Source of the DNA: an uncultured Lachnospiraceae bacterium
Lineage (GTDB): Bacteria > Bacillota > Clostridia > Lachnospirales > Lachnospiraceae
Assembly (NCBI GenBank): GCA_934371505.1
Contig: CAKRNW010000008.1
Location: forward strand, 1-33,442
Reading direction: 5' to 3'
DNA: 33,442 nucleotides
The position numbers were made by a program, and so were the translations under genes. This document shows positions 1-8,891 of this stretch, one piece after another. The notes below the pieces were generated by a model. The model saw only the letters and a program-made list of their open reading frames with translations. It had not been told where the DNA came from and made no database searches. Each line of letters starts with the position of its first letter. Positions within the stretch are counted from its first letter, which is position 1.

Positions 1-116
1 TTGTTGCAGATTATCGGCTTTGTCTTCCCGACAAGACGCTTCTACAAAACAAGCTGCGTGAACTGACAGAGCTTGCGCTGGAAAGTGGCGAAGGTGACGA
101 GGGTGATGAAGAATGA
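1..116 (+). CDS. C-terminal end of an unidentified protein (cut by window start)
   Basis: An open frame enters from the left edge and stops at TGA 114-116. The visible 37 residues contain YRLCLPDKTLLQNKLREL and end in a very acidic tail (ESGEGDEGDEE). The stop overlaps the next gene's start in an ATGA (113-116), so the two were translationally coupled. The Y-x-L-x-LPDK-x-x-LQ-x-KL pattern is reminiscent of the end of DUF1016/YhcG-type nuclease proteins, but the fragment is too short to assign. It most likely belongs to the same mobile or accessory module as the recombinase remnant. Confidence 0.45.
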   Translation, partial: VADYRLCLPDKTLLQNKLRELTELALESGEGDEGDEE

Positions 117-1101
117 ACGCTGTCATCTATGCCCGCTATTTCTCTGATAGCCAGCGCGAGGAATCCATTGAAGGTCAGCTCCGTGAGTGCCGGGAATATG
201 CCGAGTTCTACTCTGCCGAGTTATCAGAAAAAATCCATCGCGGACAGAAAGAGAATGCTCTGAAAGGGAAAAACAACGGCGGTGGCGTTCCTCTCGGCTA
301 TCTGTTGGACAAGAAAACACAGAAGCTTGTGATTGCTCCCGCAATGGCAAAAGCAAAAGAGGACTATCTGCTGACAACAAAGCTTTTCTGCGGCAAATGT
401 GAGCGCATGATGGTGGTGAAAGCGGCAAGAGCCATACCGGCGCTATGCACTATTATTACAAATGCAGCGGTGCGAAGCGCCTGAAAGATTGCGACAAGAA
501 GGCTGTTCGCAAAGACTGGATTGAACGTGTTGTTGTCCGCCTGACCATGCAGCGCGTCATGGATGAAGAAAAGATCAACAGGCTCATTGACGCAATTCTT
601 GTTATGCAGGATCAGGAAGACATAACAACCCCTGCGCTTCGCTCACAGCTTGCGGAAGCCGAGTCCTCCATTGGAAACATTCTGAAAGAAATCGAGCAGG
701 GCATTTTCACGCCGTCCACCAAACAGCGGCTTGATGAACTGCAAAAGCCAAAGCTGACCCGCGAACAGATGACGGCATGGTTTGAGCAGTTCCGTCATGG
801 CGATCCAGCAAACCGTGATTTTCAGAAACGCCTGATTGATACATTTGTAAACGCCGTGTATGTGTTCGATGATAAACTGGTCTTGACCTACAACTATCAA
901 CATGGGACGCAGACAATTTCGCTTGACGAGATCGAATCGGCGCTGAGTTCGGATTTTGATGGGGCTACTCCACCAAAACCAAAATACTGCTCATTTTCTT
1001 TCTCCTTCCATCTTTGTCCTACTCAATCACAAACCCGTACACGATGTCCTTCTCCCCGGAGATATGATAGAGTTCTTCCACATCGGCACCCCAACTGTTG
1101 A
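113..1101 (+). pseudogene. Large serine recombinase, frameshifted and internally deleted
   Basis: The N-terminus MNAVIYARYFSDSQREESIE is the start of a serine-recombinase resolvase domain as found in site-specific integrases of Firmicute mobile elements. It then jumps from about residue 33 straight to LSEKIHRGQKENALKGK, losing most of the catalytic domain, and again from about residue 78 to the zinc-ribbon segment LLTTKLFCGKCERMM. One G is missing near 413-416: the ORF continues one frame over as GESGKSHTGAMHYYYKCSG and carries the coiled-coil and C-terminal part (zinc-ribbon cysteines KCSGAKRLKDC) to about 970. Past about position 970 the frame no longer looks like a recombinase and runs antisense into the 3' end of lacM, stopping at 1101, so the native C-terminus is gone. 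It cannot encode a working recombinase. The homologous part probably ends at 960-1018. Confidence 0.85.
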
Positions 1102-1960
1102 TACCACCTACGCCACGTACGGCGCCTAAAATAGAAACCACGGTCCGGTGTGCCGGTGGCAGCTCCTCCTGATGGGTGGCATTTTCCAACTCCTCCGCTG
1201 TATAGGGCAGACAGGAAAAAGCAAAGGTTTTCCCTTCCTCCCCTTTAAAATACAGGGTTTTTCTGTCTTGTCCACGCTTGGTATTGTCCAGCTCACTGGT
1301 GCGGTGGATGCCCACCCACCTGGTCTCCATGTGAACACCGCAGTCCTGGGGCACCAGATAAGGCGTTACCGGCATCCCTTCGATTTCATAGTTCCCCAGT
1401 ATGCCGCCAGCCATTCGATCCGGATAGGTTTCCCCGGACAGACCTTCATATTCATACCCCACCGCAGGCGTGGGCATCAAAAAGCGCATGCCGAACACCG
1501 GCAGTTCCGGAAGATTTTCTTTTCCAAAATAATGCACCTGGACATGGATAGCCCCATCCTCCGTGACACGGTAAGCTGCCTCTGTCCGCATTTCGGGAAT
1601 TGCCGCGGAGCCATAGACAAAAGTGATGGCAAATTCCTTTGCCTCCACCTTCCCACCATACTGGTTGTTTGCCGGTGCCAAGGGTATCTCAATGGGCTTT
1701 CCATCCATGGATGCCTGGATTTCCTGACACCGCAGGAAACAGTCCACCGCCAGCCATGCCGAACTCTGATAGGAAAAGCCGTTTCCCCTGTCGTTGTCCG
1801 TGGTGGCTCTCCAGAAGGTGGGCTTTGGCGCACGGTAGAGCCATTCCTTTCCATATTTATGCAGGGATTCCATCCCTCCTATGGCGGTAGAAAAAATATA
1901 GGAAAAGCCTTCCCCCTGCACACCAATCGTCGCATCACCAATTACTAGATTCAGTGCCAT
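1019..1960 (-). CDS. lacM: Beta-galactosidase small subunit LacM
   Basis: 313 residues matching the small chain of the heterodimeric LacLM beta-galactosidases known from lactobacilli. It covers the C-terminal beta-sandwich (Bgal_small_N) of LacZ. Diagnostic stretches are PTFWRATTDNDRGNGF near residue 50, LPELPVFGMRF, YEGLSGETYPDRMAGG, CLPYTAEELENATH and GAVRGVGGINSWGADVE near the C-terminus. It associates with LacL to hydrolyse lactose and other beta-galactosides in the cytoplasm; no signal peptide is visible. The start lies 26 bp inside the end of lacL, preceded by AGGAAGTGAGG about 8 bases upstream, so expression is coupled. The length (usual about 315) and natural C-terminus argue for an intact gene, not a broken lacZ tail. 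Confidence 0.9.
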   Translation of the reverse strand: MALNLVIGDATIGVQGEGFSYIFSTAIGGMESLHKYGKEWLYRAPKPTFWRATTDNDRGNGFSYQSSAWLAVDCFLRCQEIQASMDGKPIEIPLAPANNQYGGKVEAKEFAITFVYGSAAIPEMRTEAAYRVTEDGAIHVQVHYFGKENLPELPVFGMRFLMPTPAVGYEYEGLSGETYPDRMAGGILGNYEIEGMPVTPYLVPQDCGVHMETRWVGIHRTSELDNTKRGQDRKTLYFKGEEGKTFAFSCLPYTAEELENATHQEELPPAHRTVVSILGAVRGVGGINSWGADVEELYHISGEKDIVYGFVIE

Positions 1961-3857
1961 AGTAATACCTCACTTCCTGCATTGCCGGTTTTTCGGTTCT
2001 GTCTGCAAATAAAATACCGTTGCCGGAAAATTCATAATCACTGGGACGGTCATCGAAATCGCCGCCATAGCGGAGAACATGTTTCCCCGTGACCTCATCC
2101 CACACCCACAGTGCCTGGTCGATATAGTCCCAGATAAAGCCGCCCTGGTACATCTCGTACTGATCCAAAAGCTCCATGTAGGATTTCATGCCTCCCAGGG
2201 AATTTCCCATGTCGTGCATATATTCGCATAAAAGAAATGGTTTTTTCGGGTCATTTTCCAGATATTCCTGGATTTCCTCCGGATAAGCATACATACGGCT
2301 CTCCACATCGGAAATCCGGTCTTCAAACTGTCTGTTATGGAAAACCCCTTCGTAGTGAACCAGTCTGCCCGGATCCTTTTCCTTGTAAAACTCGTTCATC
2401 TGTGCAATGTTTTCCTCTGCAAAGGATTCATTACCCAAAGACCAGAACAAAACTGCCGGATGGTTTTTGAAACACTCAAAGTTGGTGCGGGCACGGTCAA
2501 GCACAACCTCTTTCCATTCCTTCAGCCTTCCGGGAACATTCCAGGAAGGTTCCACCGCACCGCACTTCTGCCAGGAGCCATGACTCTCCAGATTGGTTTC
2601 CGCCATCAGGTAAATACCTACCTCGTCACACAGGGAATACCATTCTTTTCTATCGGGATAATGACAGGTTCTCACTGCGTTGATATGATTGGTTTTCAAA
2701 AATTCAATGTCCCACTTCATATCTTCTAAGGTAATACATCTTCCGCTTTTCGCATTCCACTCATGGCGGTTTACTCCTTTGATAATCAGTCTCTTTCCAT
2801 TGAGTTTGATGACTTTATCTTCAATCCGGATATTCCGGAATCCCACCTGGTAAGGCACCACTTCCACCACCTGCTTTTTTTCGTCAAAAAGACCGATTTC
2901 CAGGGTATAAAGATAGGGATGGCCGCAATCCCAGGCATTGACCGGGAAATCCTGTTCTTCCAGCACAATGGTCTGCTCCAGGTCGATGCCCAGCTTTTCT
3001 CCTTTTTCAAAAAGGACATTTCCTGTCTGGTCGCGTAGAATCACCGCAATACTCCCCGGAGTGGCACCATCTTCCACCGGCTTTTCCATGGAGACTTTGG
3101 TCTGAATCTGCAGGGAGCCTTTTCCGGTTTTCTCATCGTAAACCGGTTTGAGCCATAAGTCCTCCACATGGAGTTTCGGTTTGGCATAAAGCTCCACGCT
3201 GCGGAAAATTCCGAAGAACCGGAAGAAATCCTGATCCTCCAGGTAAGCTGCAGTACTCCGTTTATGCACCTCCACTGCCAGAACATTTCCCTTTTCCCGG
3301 ATATAAGGGGTCAGATTGAATTCCGAAGGGGTAAAGCTGTCCTCCGCATAGCCCACGAAGTGTCCGTTGAGCCACAGATACATCGCCTGCTCCACACCGT
3401 CAAAGCAGATACAGACCCTCTTTCCCCGAAGTTCCTTCTTTAAATCAAAGGTACAGCGGTAGGAGCCCACAGGATTGTAGGAAGCTTCACTGAAACTTCC
3501 CTCCTCCTTGCAGTTTTCTCCCATGGCATAGGCAGGGCGGCGGTAAATCGTGCCCTCCCATGGATACATGGTGTTGATATACTGGATTTTGTCAAAGCCT
3601 TGCAGTTCAATGTGTCCCGGCACCTTGATTTTTGCAAAATGGGAAAGGTCAAACCCTTCCTGATAAAAGTCTGCCGGTCTTTCCGCCGCGTTGGGGGAAT
3701 AACAGAAATCCCATACCCCGTCCAGGCTCTGGTACAGGGAACTGGATTTCTGCCGGATTTCTTCTGCATTGGCATAAATTCGATGGTCGCTGTGTGCCGG
3801 CAGCTGCATGACACGGAACACCTCCGGGTCATCCAACCACTTGATATCTGGTTTCAT
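1935..3857 (-). CDS. lacL: Beta-galactosidase large subunit LacL (GH2)
   Basis: 640 residues, close to lactobacillus LacL (about 630). It has an N-terminal jelly-roll sugar-binding domain (roughly 40-225), an immunoglobulin-like domain (230-345) and a TIM barrel (350-620). The acid/base glutamate is in SLGNES (Glu477) and the nucleophile in LLCEYMHDMGNS (Glu545); VNRHEW and GGFIWDYIDQAL are further GH2 signatures. The start at 3857 is chosen because AAAGGAGAAAACGAA precedes it; an in-frame ATG at 3914 has no comparable site and would add 19 unconserved residues. LacL carries the catalytic barrel and LacM completes the fold. The upstream neighbour is the GH114-type gene, 56 bp away on the same strand, possibly one operon. 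Confidence 0.92.
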   Translation of the reverse strand: MKPDIKWLDDPEVFRVMQLPAHSDHRIYANAEEIRQKSSSLYQSLDGVWDFCYSPNAAERPADFYQEGFDLSHFAKIKVPGHIELQGFDKIQYINTMYPWEGTIYRRPAYAMGENCKEEGSFSEASYNPVGSYRCTFDLKKELRGKRVCICFDGVEQAMYLWLNGHFVGYAEDSFTPSEFNLTPYIREKGNVLAVEVHKRSTAAYLEDQDFFRFFGIFRSVELYAKPKLHVEDLWLKPVYDEKTGKGSLQIQTKVSMEKPVEDGATPGSIAVILRDQTGNVLFEKGEKLGIDLEQTIVLEEQDFPVNAWDCGHPYLYTLEIGLFDEKKQVVEVVPYQVGFRNIRIEDKVIKLNGKRLIIKGVNRHEWNAKSGRCITLEDMKWDIEFLKTNHINAVRTCHYPDRKEWYSLCDEVGIYLMAETNLESHGSWQKCGAVEPSWNVPGRLKEWKEVVLDRARTNFECFKNHPAVLFWSLGNESFAEENIAQMNEFYKEKDPGRLVHYEGVFHNRQFEDRISDVESRMYAYPEEIQEYLENDPKKPFLLCEYMHDMGNSLGGMKSYMELLDQYEMYQGGFIWDYIDQALWVWDEVTGKHVLRYGGDFDDRPSDYEFSGNGILFADRTEKPAMQEVRYYYGTESSNW

Positions 3858-3913
3858 TTCGTTTTCTCCTTTCTGTGTAAAATAATCCTCTAATCCAGAA
3901 AAACAACCACTCA

Positions 3914-4756
3914 TTATCTAAGTTCAAGAGAGCTGGAAATATAAAAATGAAAGTCTTGCTCCTTACAGTATACTTTTATTTTTTGGATCAGTTTTTGATT
4001 CGTTGTATATTCCAACAGATACACTTCCATTCCAGCTGCTTTACATGCTTCCAAATATTTGCAGAAATAATCCCTCGTCTCCCTCGTTTGCTCATGAAAT
4101 GTCCCGCTATCAAAATTGATAGCGCTCCATACGGACTCCTGATTTACGCCTGTCATAATCTGACTAATATCCCCATAGCGTTCCCTATATTCCGTCACAT
4201 AAGTATCTCCACCGTTGATGATAACCTCTTTTCCAAAGGTCATGATGTTTTGTAGAATAGCTGTAAGACCTTCAAAAATACTCTCGTTCGGAGCGTAATA
4301 ATATACATCGCAATTATCTATAAAGAATCCGTCAACACCTTTTTCATATAATTCCTGAGAAAGCTGTCCTATAAACTTCTGCCAGTCTGGGCTTGCTACA
4401 TCCACCCATTCTTCTTCATCCCAATGCTCATATTTGCCAATTGCCAGTTCCGCATAGGTTGTATAATATGTTCTGAAGTTTTCAATTGATCCAATATTTA
4501 GATATGTATATACCACTGTGCCATTTTGATGAAGCAATTCAATATCCCTTTTTTTAAAATACTGTGCATCAATTACAACCGTTTCATACTGTTTTAACCG
4601 TTCCAAAGATGAATCGTCCGCATTTAAGAACACCCCATAATCCTTTTTCTCAATTGTTTTTGTCTGCTTGACTGTCACAAAAAAGCATCCAACAATAAAC
4701 ATCAGAACAAATAATAAAGCAAAGGCTGCTGGTTGTTTGATCCTTTTCCCGCGCAT
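3914..4756 (-). CDS. GH114/TM1410-type putative polysaccharide hydrolase, membrane-anchored or secreted
   Basis: 280 residues. Residues about 8-29 form a hydrophobic segment after a basic start (MRGKRIKQ), so the protein is exported or anchored with its catalytic domain outside. The rest resembles the GH114 endo-alpha-1,4-polygalactosaminidase/TM1410 barrel: YETVVIDAQYF, VVYTYLNIGSIENFR, VDGFFIDNCDVYYY (with the conserved FIDN) and VIINGGDTYV. Family members cut galactosaminogalactan-type polymers; the substrate here is unknown. RBS-like AAAGG and AGGTG precede the ATG. By eye the gene is more AT-rich than lacL and the M20 gene beside it, and it sits next to a GH13 remnant, so it may have been inserted. 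Family assignment is fairly sure, activity is inference. Confidence 0.72.
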   Translation of the reverse strand: MRGKRIKQPAAFALLFVLMFIVGCFFVTVKQTKTIEKKDYGVFLNADDSSLERLKQYETVVIDAQYFKKRDIELLHQNGTVVYTYLNIGSIENFRTYYTTYAELAIGKYEHWDEEEWVDVASPDWQKFIGQLSQELYEKGVDGFFIDNCDVYYYAPNESIFEGLTAILQNIMTFGKEVIINGGDTYVTEYRERYGDISQIMTGVNQESVWSAINFDSGTFHEQTRETRDYFCKYLEACKAAGMEVYLLEYTTNQKLIQKIKVYCKEQDFHFYISSSLELR

Positions 4757-4791
4757 ATCACCTATATCCTTTCAATGATTCTCTTTTTTCC

Positions 4792-4824
4792 TTAAAAAAC
4801 AGCATCTTCAATCCACTTTGGCAT
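4792..4824 (-). pseudogene. Vestigial start of a GH13 alpha-glycosidase gene
   Basis: On the minus strand, AGGAAGG is followed by ATG and ten codons reading MPKWIEDAVF, then TAA. That peptide is the characteristic start of Firmicute GH13 alpha-amylase/glucosidase proteins, which continue YEIYPQSF. The homology stops inside the TAT of that tyrosine codon (TTT TA). It has its own ribosome binding site. The most economical reading is that a GH13 gene once stood here and all but its first 32 bases were deleted or replaced. It could also act as a tiny leader ORF for the GH114 gene 35 bp downstream. Short, hence moderate confidence. Confidence 0.5.
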
Positions 4825-4836
4825 AATGAATCCTTC

Positions 4837-6504
4837 CTATAAAGTATTGATAAACGCCAATAAAATTGCAGGCGTTTCTTCCGTTAAACTTTTGATGTGA
4901 ACCCGTTCCGTGCGCTGGTGCAGATTTTTGCCCCAGGGTCCAAACAAAATGGACGGGATATTCAGCTCGTTAATTCCGGCGAAATCCACCTGATATAAAT
5001 CTCCCCACAGCGGAGTGTTGTCGTAATATTTCGTGTGGTCGTACTCGGTACAGCTGCCGCAATAGCTGAGATCGGAAATTCCGGTAAAATAGTGATATCG
5101 CTGCAATCTGGTGCCCACCTGCATCGCCACACTTTGCAACTTTGCAAAATAGGCACTGCCTGCCCCGGTTTTTCCCGGAAGCCTGTCGCTGTGGAATGCG
5201 GGATAAAAAGGCGGTGCAAAACCCAGCACCATCACCGGCTCCGTCATATCAGCGAAATCCAGCACCCGTTTCATCATTTCCACCGTTGCCTGAGGGTAAT
5301 TCCACTCCCCGCCCTGGATTTTCCGGCGGATTTCCTCGTACTGCTTTTCATAATAAGCGGCAAAGCCTGCCGCATCCTTTTCCCGGCAAAGTGCCTGCAA
5401 CTGGGAAAATTCCAGAACCTTGCACTGGTTCACGGAAGGAATCTGGGATAAATCCGGCTGTTGTCCCGCTTTTTTTGCAATTTCCCGGCAGGACGCCTGC
5501 ATGGTGCCAATCACATCCACAAATGCCTCCTGCGCAAGTGCCTTCAACTGGATCATCACCTGTTCCGGGGTGGTGTCAAACTGTAGCATATTGATGTAGC
5601 CGCAGGCCCGGTAGGGCAGGGACACATCGTACAGCTCCTTCTGGTCTTTCAGATAAAGCCAGGTGGGGGGCACGCACATCTCACCTTTGTATGCATCCGC
5701 AAACTGAGGCGAAACCTCAGTTTTTAGCAGAAAATGGGACAGCACGCTCACCGCATTGATGCCCTGGAAACAGGTTCCCACATGGGCTTTCAGCCCCTGC
5801 ACCAATGCCACTGGCATACACTTTCCCACGGAACCGATGTACACGCTCTGCTTTTCTCCGGCAATGTCTCTTGTGTTTGGCTCCAGACACAAGAGACATT
5901 CGTAGGTAAGTCCCCGGCTTTTTCGCAGTTCCTGCAACAGTCCTGCCGCTCCACGCATCCCCGCAGAGTAAGATTCCTCGTCGGGCACTGCCATAAACAG
6001 AACATTTACCTTTCCCTGAAAAGTTCCTGCCAGCACTTCCTCTCCAATCTGCCACAGCACTGCCAGCCCTGCACACAGACCGCCTTTCATGTCTGCCGTG
6101 CCCCGTCCAAACAGCCACTCGCCGGACTCCAAATCCTTCCGGGATTCCTCGTCCAACGGGGCAGTTTTCATCGCCTCCGTCAGCTTTTCCACCTGGAAAG
6201 CCAGAGATTTCAATGCCCCGTATTCCTCGATTCCCACCACATCGTAATGTCCCGTGAGAATCACCGTCCGGTCAGTTCCGCCTTTTACCAGTCCGTAGAC
6301 AATGTGACGTTTCCGGTAATCGCCAGGAATTTCATAGCTGCCACAATCCTCAGGATGTACCTGGAAATAGGGCTGGTTTTTCAAGGTTTCCTGCAGCCAG
6401 TCCGCCCCCAGATGCTCTGCATCGGAGTCCGACACACTTGGTTTTTCAATAAAATCATACAGATAGGTAAGAATCTGTTTTTTTAAATTGATCTGCTCCA
6501 TCAT
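4837..6504 (-). CDS. M20-family metallopeptidase, RocB-like
   Basis: 555 residues, the length of RocB-type M20 proteins. Metal-binding motifs of the family are visible: LTGHYDVV (His, Asp), GRGTADMKGG (bridging Asp), VPDEES (catalytic and metal Glu), LCLEPN and a C-terminal GPWGKNLHQRTERVH with the last metal His. The family hydrolyses amide or peptide bonds with two zinc or cobalt ions; RocB is linked to arginine use in Bacillus but its exact substrate is not settled. The gene is cytoplasmic with no signal peptide. It starts inside the stop of the upstream gene (ATGA, 6501-6504). A second ATG directly follows (6501) and is better spaced from GAGGAGG, so translation may begin one codon later. 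Last gene of the rluA operon. Confidence 0.82.
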   Translation of the reverse strand: MMEQINLKKQILTYLYDFIEKPSVSDSDAEHLGADWLQETLKNQPYFQVHPEDCGSYEIPGDYRKRHIVYGLVKGGTDRTVILTGHYDVVGIEEYGALKSLAFQVEKLTEAMKTAPLDEESRKDLESGEWLFGRGTADMKGGLCAGLAVLWQIGEEVLAGTFQGKVNVLFMAVPDEESYSAGMRGAAGLLQELRKSRGLTYECLLCLEPNTRDIAGEKQSVYIGSVGKCMPVALVQGLKAHVGTCFQGINAVSVLSHFLLKTEVSPQFADAYKGEMCVPPTWLYLKDQKELYDVSLPYRACGYINMLQFDTTPEQVMIQLKALAQEAFVDVIGTMQASCREIAKKAGQQPDLSQIPSVNQCKVLEFSQLQALCREKDAAGFAAYYEKQYEEIRRKIQGGEWNYPQATVEMMKRVLDFADMTEPVMVLGFAPPFYPAFHSDRLPGKTGAGSAYFAKLQSVAMQVGTRLQRYHYFTGISDLSYCGSCTEYDHTKYYDNTPLWGDLYQVDFAGINELNIPSILFGPWGKNLHQRTERVHIKSLTEETPAILLAFINTL

Positions 6505-8138
6505 TCCTCCTCAATTACTGCACTGCTATGCAACGCAGTATTCGCAGTCCTCATTGGAATTTTGCTGCGTAACATTCCTTCCGCCATGCCCATCACCAGA
6601 AACACCAGTGGAGCGCTGATAATCTGCTGAAAACTGACCATATTGTGTACCGTGTAACACAAAACCGACAGCCCACAGGCAAAGAGTAGTGGATTCCGTA
6701 AGTCTGCCCGGCTTTTTACCGACTGCAGGAGGCTCCGCCCTGTCAGGGTGACAAAGGCTGCCCCGTAACTGATACAGCCCCAGAGTCCGGTGTTTACCAA
6801 TACGGTTATCCACTCATTGTGGGCGTTGGTCAACAGCAGATTTCCAAACTGCTCATAAAGCATCCACACATCCTCGTAACTTTGGTAGGCGTAGGCGGCA
6901 AAGCAGTCCGGTCCGATTCCCACCAGCCGGTTCCACAGGGGAAAACTCAGAAACATGCGGATTCCCGTCTGCCAGGTGGTTCCCCGCCCGTTCATATATT
7001 CACTGTTAAAGGTAAAAAGTGGCTGACCGTTTAACCCCGGTGTCCACAGAGGATGACGGGTATTGATGATGACCAGCGCCACATAGCCAATCACGCTGAG
7101 GGCAAAAATGAGAAGTCCCGCAAACCGCAGACTTTTCCACAGCTTGTCCAGAGATTTTCCCTTTTTATCCACAAAAGAAAGCAGTGCGTAACAACAGACG
7201 AGGATAATCATCACATAAAGGGGTGTACTGGTGTAGGTGAGTCGGTAAACCAAATCCGTGTCATAGTTAAACTGTCCAGGAAACAGCAGGCGGAACACCC
7301 GGATAAGCCACGCCGACAGCCACAACAGCATGGACACCTCAAAAAACTGTTTCACACCACCGGTATTTCCCAGGCAGACACACCACACCACCAGAAAAAG
7401 CAGTCCCATCACCAGAAATCCGCTGTCACTGCCCTGGGTGATTCCCGTGCAGAATCCCAACAGCACATACCACGCCAGCAATCGTTTTTTCCAGCCTTCC
7501 CTGGCTTTCAGATAAAGTCCTACCCCCAGAGGAAAAACCACGGCGAAGTAACCACAGTACCAGTTGATGTTGCCCAGAGTGGAGATAAAGCCGGAACTCG
7601 CCCCCGTCATTGGAATGGGATACCAGTCAAACCGGTTACAGACTCCCAGTAAAAAAATGGGGACGGAGGCACCCAGTAACAGCCCGATTCCTACCTCATA
7701 CCTATGGAAAAACCGGGACACGCAGAAATAAATCAGCACCAGCGCAAGCTGGGTTGCCAGTCCCATATTCCAGCCACCGGCGCCCCAAAAAGCAGAGCCA
7801 AACGACGATTTCTCCCGGTAATTGGAGCTGAAATAGGAAAGGCACACCATCACTCCGTAAAAGAAAACAAACCAGTCGGTGAGGGAAAAACTAAAGGTTT
7901 GTGTCTGGGAAACGCTGTCTTTTTGTGAAAAAAGGGAGCAGCAGCCCTCCACCACCCGATAAAGAAGTCCGATGGGTGCAATCACCAACAGCAGACAACT
8001 GATGGTTCGGAAAAAATAAAATTTATTGGATGCCATGGCGGTATATCCGTCCCGCACAAAAAGGGGAAATGCCACCGCCAGCAAAATCACATATAAAAGC
8101 ATCAGAATCTCCAAAGCTTTTTCTGTCACATGCCTCAT
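6501..8138 (-). CDS. O-antigen ligase/polymerase-like membrane protein
   Basis: 545 residues with about ten or more hydrophobic segments, among them residues 10-28, 45-62, 90-105, 130-145 and 155-170. The segment TNAHNEWITVLVNTGLWGCISYG near residue 440 is the AHNE-x-x-x-x-x-x-x-x-G signature of the Wzy_C/WaaL superfamily. A large extracytoplasmic loop with FNSEYMNGRGTTWQTGIRM precedes it. Such proteins join or polymerise lipid-linked glycans at the outer face of the membrane; in Gram-positives the product may be a capsule or wall glycan. No other glycan genes are nearby, so the substrate is unknown. It overlaps both neighbours by ATGA (8135-8138 and 6501-6504). The C-terminus ends in EEE, where GAGGAGGA also serves as the next gene's ribosome binding site. 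Confidence 0.75.
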   Translation of the reverse strand: MRHVTEKALEILMLLYVILLAVAFPLFVRDGYTAMASNKFYFFRTISCLLLVIAPIGLLYRVVEGCCSLFSQKDSVSQTQTFSFSLTDWFVFFYGVMVCLSYFSSNYREKSSFGSAFWGAGGWNMGLATQLALVLIYFCVSRFFHRYEVGIGLLLGASVPIFLLGVCNRFDWYPIPMTGASSGFISTLGNINWYCGYFAVVFPLGVGLYLKAREGWKKRLLAWYVLLGFCTGITQGSDSGFLVMGLLFLVVWCVCLGNTGGVKQFFEVSMLLWLSAWLIRVFRLLFPGQFNYDTDLVYRLTYTSTPLYVMIILVCCYALLSFVDKKGKSLDKLWKSLRFAGLLIFALSVIGYVALVIINTRHPLWTPGLNGQPLFTFNSEYMNGRGTTWQTGIRMFLSFPLWNRLVGIGPDCFAAYAYQSYEDVWMLYEQFGNLLLTNAHNEWITVLVNTGLWGCISYGAAFVTLTGRSLLQSVKSRADLRNPLLFACGLSVLCYTVHNMVSFQQIISAPLVFLVMGMAEGMLRSKIPMRTANTALHSSAVIEEE

Positions 8139-8815
8139 GCCAACGAAAATCTCCTTTCCTTACAAAAAGCCTCCGGTTCCGTACAGGTAACCCGCAAAGC
8201 TTTTCCTGTCACGGGATGCTTGAATTCCAGGGAATAGGCACACAAAGCCACTGCTTTCATTGCTTTTTCCTGGGAAATCTGTAATGACTGGGTGTTGCCG
8301 TATTTCGCATCGCCCAGCAGGGGAAATCCTGCATGGGATAGCTGCACCCGAATCTGGTGATGGCGTCCGGTGTACAAATCAACCTCCAATAGTGCCACTT
8401 CCGGTGTCACCTGGGCAAGTTTCTGATAGGTAAGTTTTGCCTCCTTCGCCTGTTTATCCTGTTTCGTACTAATCCGGGAAAGATTGGTTCTGTCATCTTT
8501 CGCCAGATAATCCACCAGGGTACAGGGTTTTTCCAAAGGTTGTCCACATACCAGCGCCAGATATTTCTTGTGCATGGTGTGTTCCGTCACCTGTTTCGTC
8601 AGTGCCGCTGCCGTTTTCTGTTTTTTGGCAAAAACAAGGACTCCCTCTACCGGCTGGTCGAGGCGATGAATCACTGCCACGTAGGGATTTTTTAAATAAT
8701 TTTTCAGTTCTGACACCACATCGGGCTGCCCGAGACGCTGTGTCTGGGTGGCCAGCCCTGCTGGTTTATGGCATACAATCAAATCTTTATCTTCAAATAG
8801 GATTCTGGTCTGCAC
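8135..8815 (-). CDS. RluA-family pseudouridine synthase
   Basis: 226 residues, a single catalytic domain without an N-terminal S4 domain. The catalytic motif HRLDQPVEGVLVFAK (Asp of HRLD near residue 52) isomerises uridine to pseudouridine in RNA. YTGRHHQIRVQLSHAGFPLLGDAKYG is the second family signature. The N-terminus ILFEDKDLIVCHKPAGLATQ is typical. The target (23S rRNA or tRNA) cannot be read from sequence. The start is GTG at 8815: an in-frame stop lies about 30 bases upstream and no ATG intervenes, though the ribosome binding site is weak. First gene of a three-gene operon with ATGA junctions. Confidence 0.88.
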   Translation of the reverse strand: MQTRILFEDKDLIVCHKPAGLATQTQRLGQPDVVSELKNYLKNPYVAVIHRLDQPVEGVLVFAKKQKTAAALTKQVTEHTMHKKYLALVCGQPLEKPCTLVDYLAKDDRTNLSRISTKQDKQAKEAKLTYQKLAQVTPEVALLEVDLYTGRHHQIRVQLSHAGFPLLGDAKYGNTQSLQISQEKAMKAVALCAYSLEFKHPVTGKALRVTCTEPEAFCKERRFSLA

Positions 8816-8891
8816 CCTGCTGTCACTTTCTTTTCGATTTTATGAATGGGGTCTGAATCGTTCTACATCATTCAGTTACCTTCATTTTAAT

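Noticed and set aside
1148..1948. Long rightward ORF (266 codons) opposite lacM
   Set aside because: Antisense shadow of lacM, Cys/His/Pro-rich with no family resemblance.
1019..3857. lacZ interrupted by a frameshift
   Set aside because: Both parts have their own start signals, natural ends and the lengths of LacL and LacM.
5734..6486. Rightward ORF of 250 codons opposite the M20 gene
   Set aside because: Mirror of a well-conserved metallopeptidase frame, no ribosome binding site.
7053..7652. Rightward ORF of 199 codons
   Set aside because: Shadow of the O-antigen-ligase-like gene; low-complexity His/Gln/Lys translation.
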